Shown piece by piece: positions 1 through 7,020 of a DNA stretch of 38,377 nt. Source of the stretch: Candidatus Omnitrophota bacterium (GTDB lineage: Bacteria; Omnitrophota; Gorgyraeia; JABMSB01); NCBI GenBank assembly GCA_013202205.1, contig JABMSB010000009.1, positions 1 to 38,377 on the forward strand. Reading direction: 5' to 3'. The position numbers were made by a program, and so were the translations under genes. A model generated the notes under the pieces. It was not told the origin of the DNA. It did no database searches and saw only the letters and a list, made by a program, of their open reading frames with translations. Every line of letters starts with the position of its first letter. The stretch's first letter is position 1.

Positions 1-921
1 ATCTACACCCGTTATCATCTCCGTAACCGGGTGCTCCACCTGAATCCGCGTATTCATCTCCATGAAGTAGAACTCATCATCCTGATCCATCAAAAATTCT
101 ATAGTTCCCGCGTTGGAATAGTTTACTGATTTAGCCAGCTTAACGGCCAGCTCCCCCATCCGCTTTCGCTGCTTGCCGTTTATGCTGGGGGATGGCGTCT
201 CTTCTATGAGCTTCTGATGCCGGCGCTGAACCGTGCAGTCCCGCTCGCCAAGATGTACTATATGGCCGTGTGAATCACCTAAGATCTGAAATTCTATATG
301 CCTCGGTTTCTCTACATATCTTTCAATATATACGTCCGCATTCCCGAAGGCCGCTTCCGCTTCTCTCTGTGCCGTAAGGAATGCTCCCACCAGGCGGACA
401 TCATTGTGGCATATGCGCATGCCCTTGCCGCCCCCTCCGGCAGATGCCTTTATTATAACCGGGTATTTGATCCTCTTTGCGATCTTGAGCGCATCCTCTT
501 TAGCATTAACGACAGCTGTACTGCCGGGCACAACCGGGACACCTGCCTTGCGCGCCGTCTCCTTGGCCGCCATCTTGTCACCCATCAACCTCATAACGAC
601 CGGCGGAGGACCTATAAACTTTATCTGGCACGATTCACATATCTCTGCAAAGTGGGCATCTTCAGCAAGAAAACCATAACCCGGATGTATGGCCTCTACA
701 TCCGTTATCTCGGCCGCGCTTATTATGCTGGGAACGTTGAGGTAGCTCTCTGAGCTGGGAGGAGCGCCTATACAGATAGCCTCATCGGCATATCGGACAT
801 GGAGAGAGCTGGCATCGGCTTCTGAATATACGGCTACCGTGCGTATGCCCATCTCTTTGCAGGCACGTATTATCCTTAATGCAACTTCGCCTCTATTGGC
901 AATTAATATTTTTGAGAACAT
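1..921 (-). CDS. accC: Biotin carboxylase subunit of acetyl-CoA carboxylase, N-terminal part (cut by window edge)
   Basis: Reading from the ATG at 921 gives 307 codons with no stop before the window ends, so the C-terminal third (about 140 residues of a usual 450) is missing. The product starts [20 protein letters not shown], the classic biotin-carboxylase N-domain. It continues with the ATP-grasp glycine loop [12 protein letters not shown] at about residues 158-169, then HIEFQILGD and [16 protein letters not shown] near the edge. The enzyme carboxylates the biotin on AccB using ATP and bicarbonate, the first step of malonyl-CoA and fatty acid synthesis in the cytoplasm. accB lies directly upstream with 25 bases between them, so the two are surely cotranscribed. 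The Shine-Dalgarno is weak: AAAGG lies some 14 bases before the ATG. Confidence 0.97.
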   Translation of the reverse strand, partial: MFSKILIANRGEVALRIIRACKEMGIRTVAVYSEADASSLHVRYADEAICIGAPPSSESYLNVPSIISAAEITDVEAIHPGYGFLAEDAHFAEICESCQIKFIGPPPVVMRLMGDKMAAKETARKAGVPVVPGSTAVVNAKEDALKIAKRIKYPVIIKASAGGGGKGMRICHNDVRLVGAFLTAQREAEAAFGNADVYIERYVEKPRHIEFQILGDSHGHIVHLGERDCTVQRRHQKLIEETPSPSINGKQRKRMGELAVKLAKSVNYSNAGTIEFLMDQDDEFYFMEMNTRIQVEHPVTEMITGVD

Positions 922-946
922 ATTTATTTAAAAAAGTACCTTTTTA

Positions 947-1411
947 TTATTCAGGCTCAACCAAAAATAGCGGCTGGCCAAATTCAACGGGTTCTCCATT
1001 CTCGACAAGAACCTGCACTACCTTACCCTTTACCTCGGATTTTATCTCATTCATCAGCTTCATCGCTTCGATGATGCAGATAACCTCCCCCACCTTGATC
1101 TGCGAACCCACATCCGCATATGAAGGCGCATCAGGCGAAGGCGCCGTATAGAATGTACCTACCATCGGAGACTTTATCTCCACCTCTTTCCGCGTCTTGG
1201 GCGTTGCGGTCTCTGTGGCCGCCTTCTCCGATACATATCGCTGTGTCTGCAGGACGGCTTCACCCGTGCCTTCTCCGGTTACATATATCGGAGCGCCTCC
1301 TACGGACCCCTTGCGCAGCTTTATCTTTAATCCTTCCTTCTCCAGCTCCATCTCAACTAAGCCGTGCTCTTCCATCAATTCGACCAAACCTTCGATCTCT
1401 TTCTTATTCAT
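947..1411 (-). CDS. accB: Biotin carboxyl carrier protein of acetyl-CoA carboxylase
   Basis: This 154-residue protein has the usual AccB layout. The N-terminal helix (MNKKEIEGLVELMEEHGL) is followed by a linker at about 35-75 rich in Thr, Ala and Gly. The C-terminal biotinyl domain begins at about 78 with IKSPMVGTFYTAPSPDAP, and the biotin-accepting lysine is K118 in EAMKLMNE. It carries carboxyl-biotin between AccC and the carboxyltransferase AccAD in fatty acid synthesis. A clear ribosome site (AGAGGTGGATA) precedes the ATG. It sits between efp (39 bases upstream) and accC, the common efp-accB-accC order. The carboxyltransferase genes are not in the window. Confidence 0.97.
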   Translation of the reverse strand: MNKKEIEGLVELMEEHGLVEMELEKEGLKIKLRKGSVGGAPIYVTGEGTGEAVLQTQRYVSEKAATETATPKTRKEVEIKSPMVGTFYTAPSPDAPSYADVGSQIKVGEVICIIEAMKLMNEIKSEVKGKVVQVLVENGEPVEFGQPLFLVEPE

Positions 1412-1450
1412 TATCCACCTCTTTATCGATATCTATAAACTTTTCCAAGC

Positions 1451-2008
1451 TTATGCACGGCCCAGGTACTCGCCGCTTCTCGTATCCACGTTAATTGTGT
1501 CGTCCGCATTGATAAATAGCGGGACCTGTACGATCTTGCCCGTCTCAAGCTCGGCGGGTTTAGTTCCGCCCTTTGCCGTATCACCGCGTATCCCGGGCTC
1601 TGTATGCGCGATCTTCAAAGCAACTGAGGATGGCAAATCTACATCTATCATATTCCCCTCGCAGTAATAGATGCCGATATCCATATTCTCTTTAAGGTAA
1701 TATACCGCATCACCCAAAATATCTTTCGATACATGTGACTGCTCAAAAGATTCATTATCCATGAAACAATAACTGTCACCATCCCTGTAAAGGTATTGGA
1801 GTTTTCGCTTCTCCATGAAGACATCTTCTACCTTTTCACCGGATTGGAACGTCTTATCTGTTATAGTCTTGAGCCGGAGGTTCTTTAGCTTTGTGCGTAC
1901 AAACGCGCCTCCCTTACCCGGCTTGTAGAAATTATATTCGACGATCGAGTAGAGCTCCCCTCCCAATTTTATTACCATTCCTGTCCTGAATTGATTGGTA
2001 GAAACCAT
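1451..2008 (-). CDS. efp: Translation elongation factor P
   Basis: This 185-residue protein matches EF-P, which binds between the P and E sites of the ribosome and relieves stalling at polyproline stretches. The N-terminal KOW-like domain holds KPGKGGAF, with K32 at the tip that is lysylated or otherwise modified in many bacteria. The two C-terminal OB domains follow, including GIYYCEGNMIDVDLPSSV and a C-terminal VDTRSGEYLGRA. The open frame extends 15 codons further upstream, but I chose the ATG at 2008: it gives the family-standard N-terminus MVSTNQFRTG and has a good ribosome site (GGAGG). The pepP stop lies 23 bases upstream. No EpmA, EpmB or EarP gene is nearby, so the modification route is unknown. 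Confidence 0.96.
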   Translation of the reverse strand: MVSTNQFRTGMVIKLGGELYSIVEYNFYKPGKGGAFVRTKLKNLRLKTITDKTFQSGEKVEDVFMEKRKLQYLYRDGDSYCFMDNESFEQSHVSKDILGDAVYYLKENMDIGIYYCEGNMIDVDLPSSVALKIAHTEPGIRGDTAKGGTKPAELETGKIVQVPLFINADDTINVDTRSGEYLGRA

Positions 2009-2031
2009 CTTAAAACAACCTCCGCTTCCCG

Positions 2032-3072
2032 CTACCTCGTTAAGACCACGCAACCTCTCTTTGTAACCAATACCATATCTTCAACACGTACCCCGCCTTC
2101 TCCCGGTAAATATATGCCTGGCTCAACGGTAAGTACCATCCCCTTTAAAAGAGGGGTCTTATCCTTGCCAGAGAAACGCGGCGATTCATGCACATCAAGG
2201 CCTACGCCATGGCCAAGGGAATGCGTAAAGTATTTGCCAAACCCTTTACTCTCGATATAGTTACGCGTCAATCCATCTATCTTTGAAGCCCTTACCCCGG
2301 GCCGTATAGCCCTTATGGCCTTCTCTTGGGCCTCTTTCACTATCTTGTAGGCGCGTTTAAGGTTGGCGCTTATTCTACCTAAAAAGAATACCCTTGTCAA
2401 GTCGGAACTATATCCCATATAATTAGCACCTATATCTATCATTATTATATCATTAAGGCGAAATTTCCTTGCCGTTGGCCTTGCATGGGGTTTTGCGGTA
2501 TTCGGCCCGGAAGCAACTATGGTTGGGAAGGCATTACCCTCTGCGCCGTTATGGCGCAATGCCATGTCAAGTCTTGCGGCAAGGTCTTTTTCTGAGATGC
2601 CCGGCCTTATAAATCTTTTCACCTGGGTGAGAGACTTCAAGGTTATCTTAGCCGCCCTCTTTATACAGGCAATCTCTTTATCGGTCTTTACGGCCCGCAG
2701 CTTTTCGACGCGACCGGAAACCGGTATTAACGTTATCCCCTTTAGCCCCTTCTTTAGCTTATTAAATCCTGCGTAAGATATGTTATTGGGCTCAAACCCA
2801 AGCCTTCTTATCTTAAGCGATCTTGTTATCTTTCTCATCGTCGCTAAAGGGCTTTTGGTTATCTCTGGTATAAATCCTGCGGCAGATTGCGCTTCTTGGC
2901 TAAAACGCGGGTCGGTAATCAGGAAGGAACCGGAGCGCGTGATGAGCGCCAACCCTTCTATGCCGAGCGTGCCGGTTAAATACCCGACATTCTTGTGGCC
3001 GGAGATGAGCATTCCATCCACCCCGCCCCTCAGCAATACATTACGCAATTCAGCAGCTCTTCTAATAATCAT
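2032..3072 (-). CDS. pepP: Xaa-Pro aminopeptidase family (M24B) metallopeptidase
   Basis: This 346-residue protein has a creatinase-type N-domain (about 1-120, with the opening MLISGHKNVGYLTG) and a pita-bread C-domain. The five dinuclear-metal ligands are visible: two Asp in MIDIGANYMGYSSDLTRVF, His in HSLGHGVGLDVHE, and two Glu in LTVEPGIYLPGEGG and VRVEDMVLV. Such enzymes release an N-terminal residue ahead of proline. The length and the efp neighbourhood fit the short YqhT/PepQ-like subgroup better than the 440-residue E. coli PepP, so dipeptidase (prolidase) activity is equally possible. A weak ribosome site (AAGG) stands 4 bases from the ATG. A strong hairpin lies just upstream in the gap to aroQ. 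Confidence 0.93.
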   Translation of the reverse strand: MIIRRAAELRNVLLRGGVDGMLISGHKNVGYLTGTLGIEGLALITRSGSFLITDPRFSQEAQSAAGFIPEITKSPLATMRKITRSLKIRRLGFEPNNISYAGFNKLKKGLKGITLIPVSGRVEKLRAVKTDKEIACIKRAAKITLKSLTQVKRFIRPGISEKDLAARLDMALRHNGAEGNAFPTIVASGPNTAKPHARPTARKFRLNDIIMIDIGANYMGYSSDLTRVFFLGRISANLKRAYKIVKEAQEKAIRAIRPGVRASKIDGLTRNYIESKGFGKYFTHSLGHGVGLDVHESPRFSGKDKTPLLKGMVLTVEPGIYLPGEGGVRVEDMVLVTKRGCVVLTR

Positions 3073-3090
3073 ATACCTTAAGAAGTAGAT

Positions 3091-3113
3091 GCGGACACTC
3101 TTTTAGTGTCCGC
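3091..3113 (-). repeat. Perfect 9-bp inverted repeat (hairpin) between aroQ and pepP
   Basis: GCGGACACT (3091-3099) and its exact complement AGTGTCCGC (3105-3113) enclose a five-base loop. It lies between the aroQ stop (3141) and the pepP start (3072). No run of T follows on either strand, so it does not look like an intrinsic terminator. It could stabilise the mRNA end, be an RNA processing site, attenuate read-through, or bind a dimeric protein. The stem is seen; the function is not known. Confidence 0.6.
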
Positions 3114-3140
3114 GAGTTTAAGAACCCGGATGAATAGAAG

Positions 3141-3581
3141 CTATTTCTTCTTCGTCAACGAAACAGCGGCCTCAAGCCCTAATATATAGCTGAGCTTGCC
3201 AAAACCGCTTATCTGCCCTACAGCTACCGGCGCAACCAATGAGGTATGCCTAAACTCTTCTCTTGCATATATGTTGGTCAGGTGCACCTCTATGGCAGGA
3301 ACTCCGGCACCGCTTATCGCATCCCTTATGGCCACGCTCGTATGGGTATATGCGGCGGGGTTTATTAATATCACGTCGAAGCGACCCTTTGTATCTCCGA
3401 TGGCATCGACAATCTCGCCTTCGTGGTTCGACTGCATGATCTCAAGCTCAACTTTTAGTTTTTTTGCGCGCTCGGTTAAGGCCCCGTTAATCTCCTCGAG
3501 TGTCGTCTCACCATAGATTGCCTTCTCCCGCACACCCAACAGGCCAAGGTTTGGCCCGTGTATTACCAATATTTTAGGCAT
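3141..3581 (-). CDS. aroQ: Type II 3-dehydroquinate dehydratase
   Basis: This 146-residue protein has the normal length for the dodecameric type II enzyme, which removes water from 3-dehydroquinate in the shikimate pathway. The N-terminus [17 protein letters not shown] corresponds to the family motif with the catalytic Arg and Tyr on the flexible lid. [24 protein letters not shown] and the C-terminal [11 protein letters not shown] supply the substrate-binding residues and the catalytic His. Small departures are HGPN for the usual NGPN and REK for REP. The start codon overlaps the stop of the upstream zinc-protein gene (ATGCCTAA), which suggests translational coupling. The order aroQ-pepP-efp-accB-accC recalls Bacillus yqhS-yqhT-efp-accBC. 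Confidence 0.96.
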   Translation of the reverse strand: MPKILVIHGPNLGLLGVREKAIYGETTLEEINGALTERAKKLKVELEIMQSNHEGEIVDAIGDTKGRFDVILINPAAYTHTSVAIRDAISGAGVPAIEVHLTNIYAREEFRHTSLVAPVAVGQISGFGKLSYILGLEAAVSLTKKK

Positions 3582-3747
3582 CGGCTTTCCCTTCTTCTGC
3601 TTCTTCTACCAACATTATAGGAATCCCGTCTCTTATCGGATACCGCTTCTTGCACTTGGTACACGCTATCCATTTATCTTCTACCAGCTCCACATCTGCC
3701 TTACATGCCGGGCAGGCAAGTATATTAAGCAGATCTTTGTCTATCAA
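3574..3747 (-). CDS. Small zinc-ribbon protein of the Trm112/YcaR (UPF0434) type
   Basis: A 57-residue protein with a TTG start. The frame has a stop two codons upstream of that TTG and no ATG or GTG in between. A good ribosome site (AAGGGGTG) lies about 5-7 bases before it. The sequence [16 protein letters not shown], then [19 protein letters not shown], aligns with E. coli YcaR and the Trm112 zinc domain. The four cysteines C12, C15, C29 and C32 form a likely zinc site. Trm112-like proteins activate partner methyltransferases; the bacterial members are poorly characterised. The gene ends inside the start of aroQ (8 shared bases), so the two are probably translated together. Confidence 0.85.
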   Translation of the reverse strand: MIDKDLLNILACPACKADVELVEDKWIACTKCKKRYPIRDGIPIMLVEEAEEGKADA

Positions 3748-3783
3748 ATTTCACCCCTTGCATGTCGTTACATTGCTAAAAAG

Positions 3784-4773
3784 TTACACGTCGCTCGTCT
3801 CTTCGAAATCCGTAATCTCCGATATATTTAGCTTAAACCTGTTTCGTAAGAAGATATATACCAATCCTCCCATCATTCCCATAATAAATAGTATCGCCAA
3901 AAATAGTATCGATAGCGCAAATGCCTTCTCTCTGCCAATAATTGGCCCAAAGAGCAGAACTACCGCACCTTCCCGCACACCAAGGCCATTGACCGAGGGT
4001 ATCATGGAAATTATGCCTATAATGGGCATGAAGAGCAATACCAATACAAACTTAATATGCGCGTCTATGCTCAATAACAATATATATATGGCTGTTATTG
4101 CTGAGAGCTGCAAAAGAACAGAGAGGCCCATTGTCTTAAGGATCGTCTCTTTTTTCCCGGCATAGCTGTTTATGGAATAGTAGATCTGCGCGGCCTTGTG
4201 GCGCACGTAATCGAATATCAGGATTCGCGAGAGAAAAGTCAGCTTCTTGGCAAACCCGGGATTGGCAAAGAATAGGGCCAACATAGCTATGACCGTACCA
4301 ATTACGATGACCGACCATTTTATATTTGGATTATCGAGCTGGCTTCCCAGGGCAATCGTGGCAATCATGGCTAAAGCTGCATAAGAGATGAGCCCAAGAA
4401 ACCTGTCTACAATAACGGCTGAAACGGCTTCTATCTTCTTGTGCGTCGTCTTAGAGGCATAATAGGCCTTGACTATATCACCGCCGATGGCTGTCGGTAA
4501 AAAATTATTGAAGAAATAACCTATATATACCAAAGCGATTGAAGTTTTGGGTCCCAGATTTATTCCCTGGGCATTTAATAGGAGATTTAATCTGCACCCT
4601 AAGATTAATCCCGTCCACATAAATATTACGGCGGCCAGAATAAAGTAACCGCGATGCGCCGCCTTTAATGTAGCGATAATTGACGGGATGCTACCCCTCA
4701 TAACAAAGAATAGTGTACCGAGGAGAAGCATGCTGACTAAAAATGGGATTATTTTGTGGAGAACTTTTTTCAT
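3784..4773 (-). CDS. Flippase-like integral membrane protein (LPG synthase TM / UPF0104 family)
   Basis: This 329-residue protein has about eight hydrophobic segments. The motif FNNFLPTAIGGDIVKAYYA, at about 83-101, is the hallmark of the lysylphosphatidylglycerol-synthase transmembrane family. A second conserved stretch, IPSVNGLGVREGAVVLLF, lies near residue 260. Related proteins include the membrane half of MprF (lipid flipping) and YbhN/AglD-type proteins linked to lipid or glycolipid handling. The exact substrate cannot be told from sequence. The gene has no soluble synthase domain. It appears to start its own transcription unit from a strong promoter at 4782-4810 and lacks a recognisable ribosome site. 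Confidence 0.85.
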   Translation of the reverse strand: MKKVLHKIIPFLVSMLLLGTLFFVMRGSIPSIIATLKAAHRGYFILAAVIFMWTGLILGCRLNLLLNAQGINLGPKTSIALVYIGYFFNNFLPTAIGGDIVKAYYASKTTHKKIEAVSAVIVDRFLGLISYAALAMIATIALGSQLDNPNIKWSVIVIGTVIAMLALFFANPGFAKKLTFLSRILIFDYVRHKAAQIYYSINSYAGKKETILKTMGLSVLLQLSAITAIYILLLSIDAHIKFVLVLLFMPIIGIISMIPSVNGLGVREGAVVLLFGPIIGREKAFALSILFLAILFIMGMMGGLVYIFLRNRFKLNISEITDFEETSDV

Positions 4774-4781
4774 AAGTGACT

Positions 4782-4810
4782 AATATAGCATAAAGCTATG
4801 TTTATGTAAA
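4782..4810 (-). promoter_or_regulatory. Sigma-70-type promoter for the flippase-like gene, probably giving a leaderless mRNA
   Basis: On the minus strand the -35 is TTTACA (4805-4810) and the -10 is TATATT (4782-4787), each one base from consensus, with the optimal 17-base spacer. The -10 ends only 8 bases before the ATG at 4773. The expected start point (about 4775) would leave one to a few bases ahead of the start codon. No Shine-Dalgarno is present in that space. A dyad ATAGC-ATAAA-GCTAT (4785-4799) overlaps the spacer and the -10 and could be an operator. A six-base hairpin at 4841-4855 overlaps the upstream rmuC stop. Confidence 0.6.
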
Positions 4811-4852
4811 GTCTTTTATCGTATAGTTATAATGTTATTATAGGGTAGAACC

Positions 4853-5878
4853 CTAGACTGAGGAAACCTCTTTTATCTCCTTGCCAGACCTCTCTGAGTT
4901 ATCGGCGCTTACTTGCAGCTGTGCCAAAGAACCCTTCATGCGGGATATCAGCCCTTTGTATTCGGTATAGGCATTATTTAACATAACCCCGGAGTGGGCT
5001 ATCTTATTCTCTAATACTCGCTCCATCTCATCGAGATTCCTTGTAAATTCAGAGAGGCACGCGTGGAGCTGCTCGGTATCCAGTGAACGGGAATACTGCA
5101 GATGAAGACTATAGAAAGATAGCGTAAAAGGTATGGCCATGCTATAAGACATGATATAGATATGCTGACGATGCGCCTCGAGATGGGCTTTTCTGCATAC
5201 AGCAAAGACCGCATCGGGCACTGCGGCTATTGCCCAGGGGACTGTCATGGCCGGGTCTATATATTGGGTGACCTCCTTGACCCGCTTGATCAGTTCTCTG
5301 TCTATGGCCGTGATTATAGATTCGCGCTCTTTATCGTCGGAGACCTTATCCAGGGCTAATAACAGGTCACTGGCAACCCACTTAGAGTCTATCGGCAGTA
5401 TCTTCCCGCTGGCCAGTCTGAACCCAAACTCTACCACCTTGTTATTTACTTTAAAATTGGTAATGATCATCTCCTTCGGAAAGTTCTTAAAGACTTCGTG
5501 GAGCATGTTCTCTCCTGTCCTCCCCTTTCCATAACTACCAGCAATAACATTATCCAATCGCTTGAGCATCTGGCTGTCATAGACCTCGCGCTCTTTGCGG
5601 ATCTCATTCTCATTCTTTAGATGGTTGATCATCTCCTGCGTCTTCTCGAGCACCCGCCGCATATCATCCTGCCCTGTGCTGCTCGATGCCAGGCGCGTCC
5701 TTATCTCATCCAGCTGAACCAGCTTATCCTTGACCATCTTCAAATCGGACAACGCATCGACTAAGGGCCCTAGTGTCACGTCGGCCTTCCGGCGCTTAAA
5801 GAGTATAAAGGCAAACGAAATGGCTACTATAAGGATCATTATCGAAAATACCAATAATATACCGGTATTGTCCATCAT
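4853..5878 (-). CDS. RmuC-like protein (membrane-anchored, coiled coil plus PD-(D/E)XK-like domain)
   Basis: This 341-residue protein has an N-terminal membrane anchor (about residues 6-28), a coiled-coil stretch to about 105, and the RmuC domain. The domain opens with GSYGKGRTGENMLHEVF, and the nuclease-like core VEFGFRLASGKILPIDSKW gives E, D and K in the expected spacing. A helical tail follows. E. coli RmuC (475 residues) limits inversion events at short repeats, and its biochemical activity is uncertain. This one is clearly shorter, and its C-terminal part lacks the usual RmuC stretch around SPTTL. The ATG overlaps the stop of the DUF1844 gene by 4 bases. It is the last gene before the promoter at 4782. 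Confidence 0.8.
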   Translation of the reverse strand: MMDNTGILLVFSIMILIVAISFAFILFKRRKADVTLGPLVDALSDLKMVKDKLVQLDEIRTRLASSSTGQDDMRRVLEKTQEMINHLKNENEIRKEREVYDSQMLKRLDNVIAGSYGKGRTGENMLHEVFKNFPKEMIITNFKVNNKVVEFGFRLASGKILPIDSKWVASDLLLALDKVSDDKERESIITAIDRELIKRVKEVTQYIDPAMTVPWAIAAVPDAVFAVCRKAHLEAHRQHIYIMSYSMAIPFTLSFYSLHLQYSRSLDTEQLHACLSEFTRNLDEMERVLENKIAHSGVMLNNAYTEYKGLISRMKGSLAQLQVSADNSERSGKEIKEVSSV

Positions 5879-6159
5879 TCACCATCCTTATGCGCTACGT
5901 ACTTCATTCTCAACTCGTATAAGATACCGTCTACCATAGACAATTCTTCCGTCGTAGCGCCGCCTGACATCTTATCTTTCAACATAGAGAGTGTATCTAT
6001 AATATATTTGGCATGTTCCTGCCTGAACTCCTTCTTCTTGTCAATGGGGTTCTCTACCTCTCCAATGGCAACCAGCCCCTCCATCATCATTCCGGTTATG
6101 AATGTGGCTAAATTTGCCTCAGGGAATTTGGTATCTTCCGTCTTCTCGTCTTGCATCAT
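5875..6159 (-). CDS. DUF1844 family protein
   Basis: This 94-residue, probably soluble helical protein carries the family pattern: LATFITGMMMEGLVAIGEV, then NPIDKKKEFRQEHAKYIIDT and a C-terminal helix around LSMVDGILYELRMKYV. No biochemical function is established for DUF1844. The start could be the ATG at 6159 or the adjacent ATG at 6156; the ribosome site AAAGGTGA sits slightly better for the second. It follows the MEMO-family gene by 16 bases and overlaps the rmuC-like gene by 4, so it is part of the rpsU-led operon. Confidence 0.82.
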   Translation of the reverse strand: MMQDEKTEDTKFPEANLATFITGMMMEGLVAIGEVENPIDKKKEFRQEHAKYIIDTLSMLKDKMSGGATTEELSMVDGILYELRMKYVAHKDGE

Positions 6160-6175
6160 TCACCTTTTCGCTTTG

Positions 6176-7000
6176 TTATCTTATTATCGCGCCTGCATAT
6201 CCTACGACGCTCGATCGATCCCCGGAGACATCCCCGCTCGTCTGATATGCCACCAATTCACCTCTGGTGGCGCCCACTAGCTTTGACGCAAATAACATAA
6301 TAGCTACCGGTGCGCACCCGCACATGCTTATCCGGGACTTCTCGACCTCTTCTATTAGGCCCTCAGGGTCCATCCTGAGTATGGCATCTATAGCCTTCCG
6401 GTCCTTCTCCTCTGCCGTATCCTGCGGTTCATAATGGGTCATGTCACTCGATGCGACTATAAGAACTTCTGCCCTCTTCTCCTTTACGACAGAACCTATC
6501 GCTTCACCAAGACTCTTCAGCTCTGAAATCCTTGAACCCATAATGGTAATGGGCACTATCTTAAACGCCATCTCCGATAAAACCTGGATTATGGGTATCT
6601 GCACCTCGATAGAGTGTTCATGCTGATGGGCAGAAGGATCATCCTTAAGGAGGCTCGACCTATCCAGCAACATATCTGCCAACTCCGTATCTATCTCAAC
6701 ATCCCCTGCGGGCAACCGCCAAAGGCCTTCTCGCATAATACTGAATGGCGCCCCGATGCCCGTATGGTTAGGGCCTAGTATTATTATACGCCTCTTCAAG
6801 TTTACATGTGAAAGAACCCGGGCAGCTACACTTCCTGAATATATATAACCGGCATGGGGTGAGACAACACCCACCGCGTCTACTTTTTCCCTGGAGGGGA
6901 ACTTTTTTAAAAATGTCTCTACCTGCTTCTTGATCTCTTGTGGACGCCCGGGATAGAACCGATCCGCAACTAACGGGTTTCTTATTATAGCCTCAGGCAT
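6176..7000 (-). CDS. amrB: MEMO-family protein (AmmeMemoRadiSam system protein B)
   Basis: This 274-residue protein spans the MEMO domain, which is structurally related to extradiol dioxygenases and reported to bind metal. The conserved metal-site residues are all visible: H49 in SPHAGYIYSG, His in LGPNHTGIG, His in SSDMTHYEP, and Cys in MCGCAPVAIM. HSIEVQIPIIQ is also typical. I start at the ATG at 7000, giving the family N-terminus with NPLVADRFYPG; a TTG five codons upstream is possible but poorly placed. MEMO is often encoded with AmmeMemoRadiSam protein A (AMMECR1) and a radical-SAM protein. Neither partner is in this window, and the true reaction is unknown. Confidence 0.93.
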   Translation of the reverse strand: MPEAIIRNPLVADRFYPGRPQEIKKQVETFLKKFPSREKVDAVGVVSPHAGYIYSGSVAARVLSHVNLKRRIIILGPNHTGIGAPFSIMREGLWRLPAGDVEIDTELADMLLDRSSLLKDDPSAHQHEHSIEVQIPIIQVLSEMAFKIVPITIMGSRISELKSLGEAIGSVVKEKRAEVLIVASSDMTHYEPQDTAEEKDRKAIDAILRMDPEGLIEEVEKSRISMCGCAPVAIMLFASKLVGATRGELVAYQTSGDVSGDRSSVVGYAGAIIR

Positions 7001-7020
7001 GTCAACCCCGAACAACTCTT

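Noticed and set aside
298-753. Plus-strand frame of 151 codons opposite accC
   Set aside because: It lies fully antisense to the conserved biotin carboxylase frame and has no recognisable domain or ribosome site.
3650-4165. Plus-strand frame of 171 codons opposite the flippase-like gene
   Set aside because: Serine/isoleucine-rich antisense shadow that crosses two genes; no family resemblance.
4841-4855. Hairpin at the rmuC stop as terminator
   Set aside because: Six-base AT-containing stem with a three-base loop and no following T-run; too weak.
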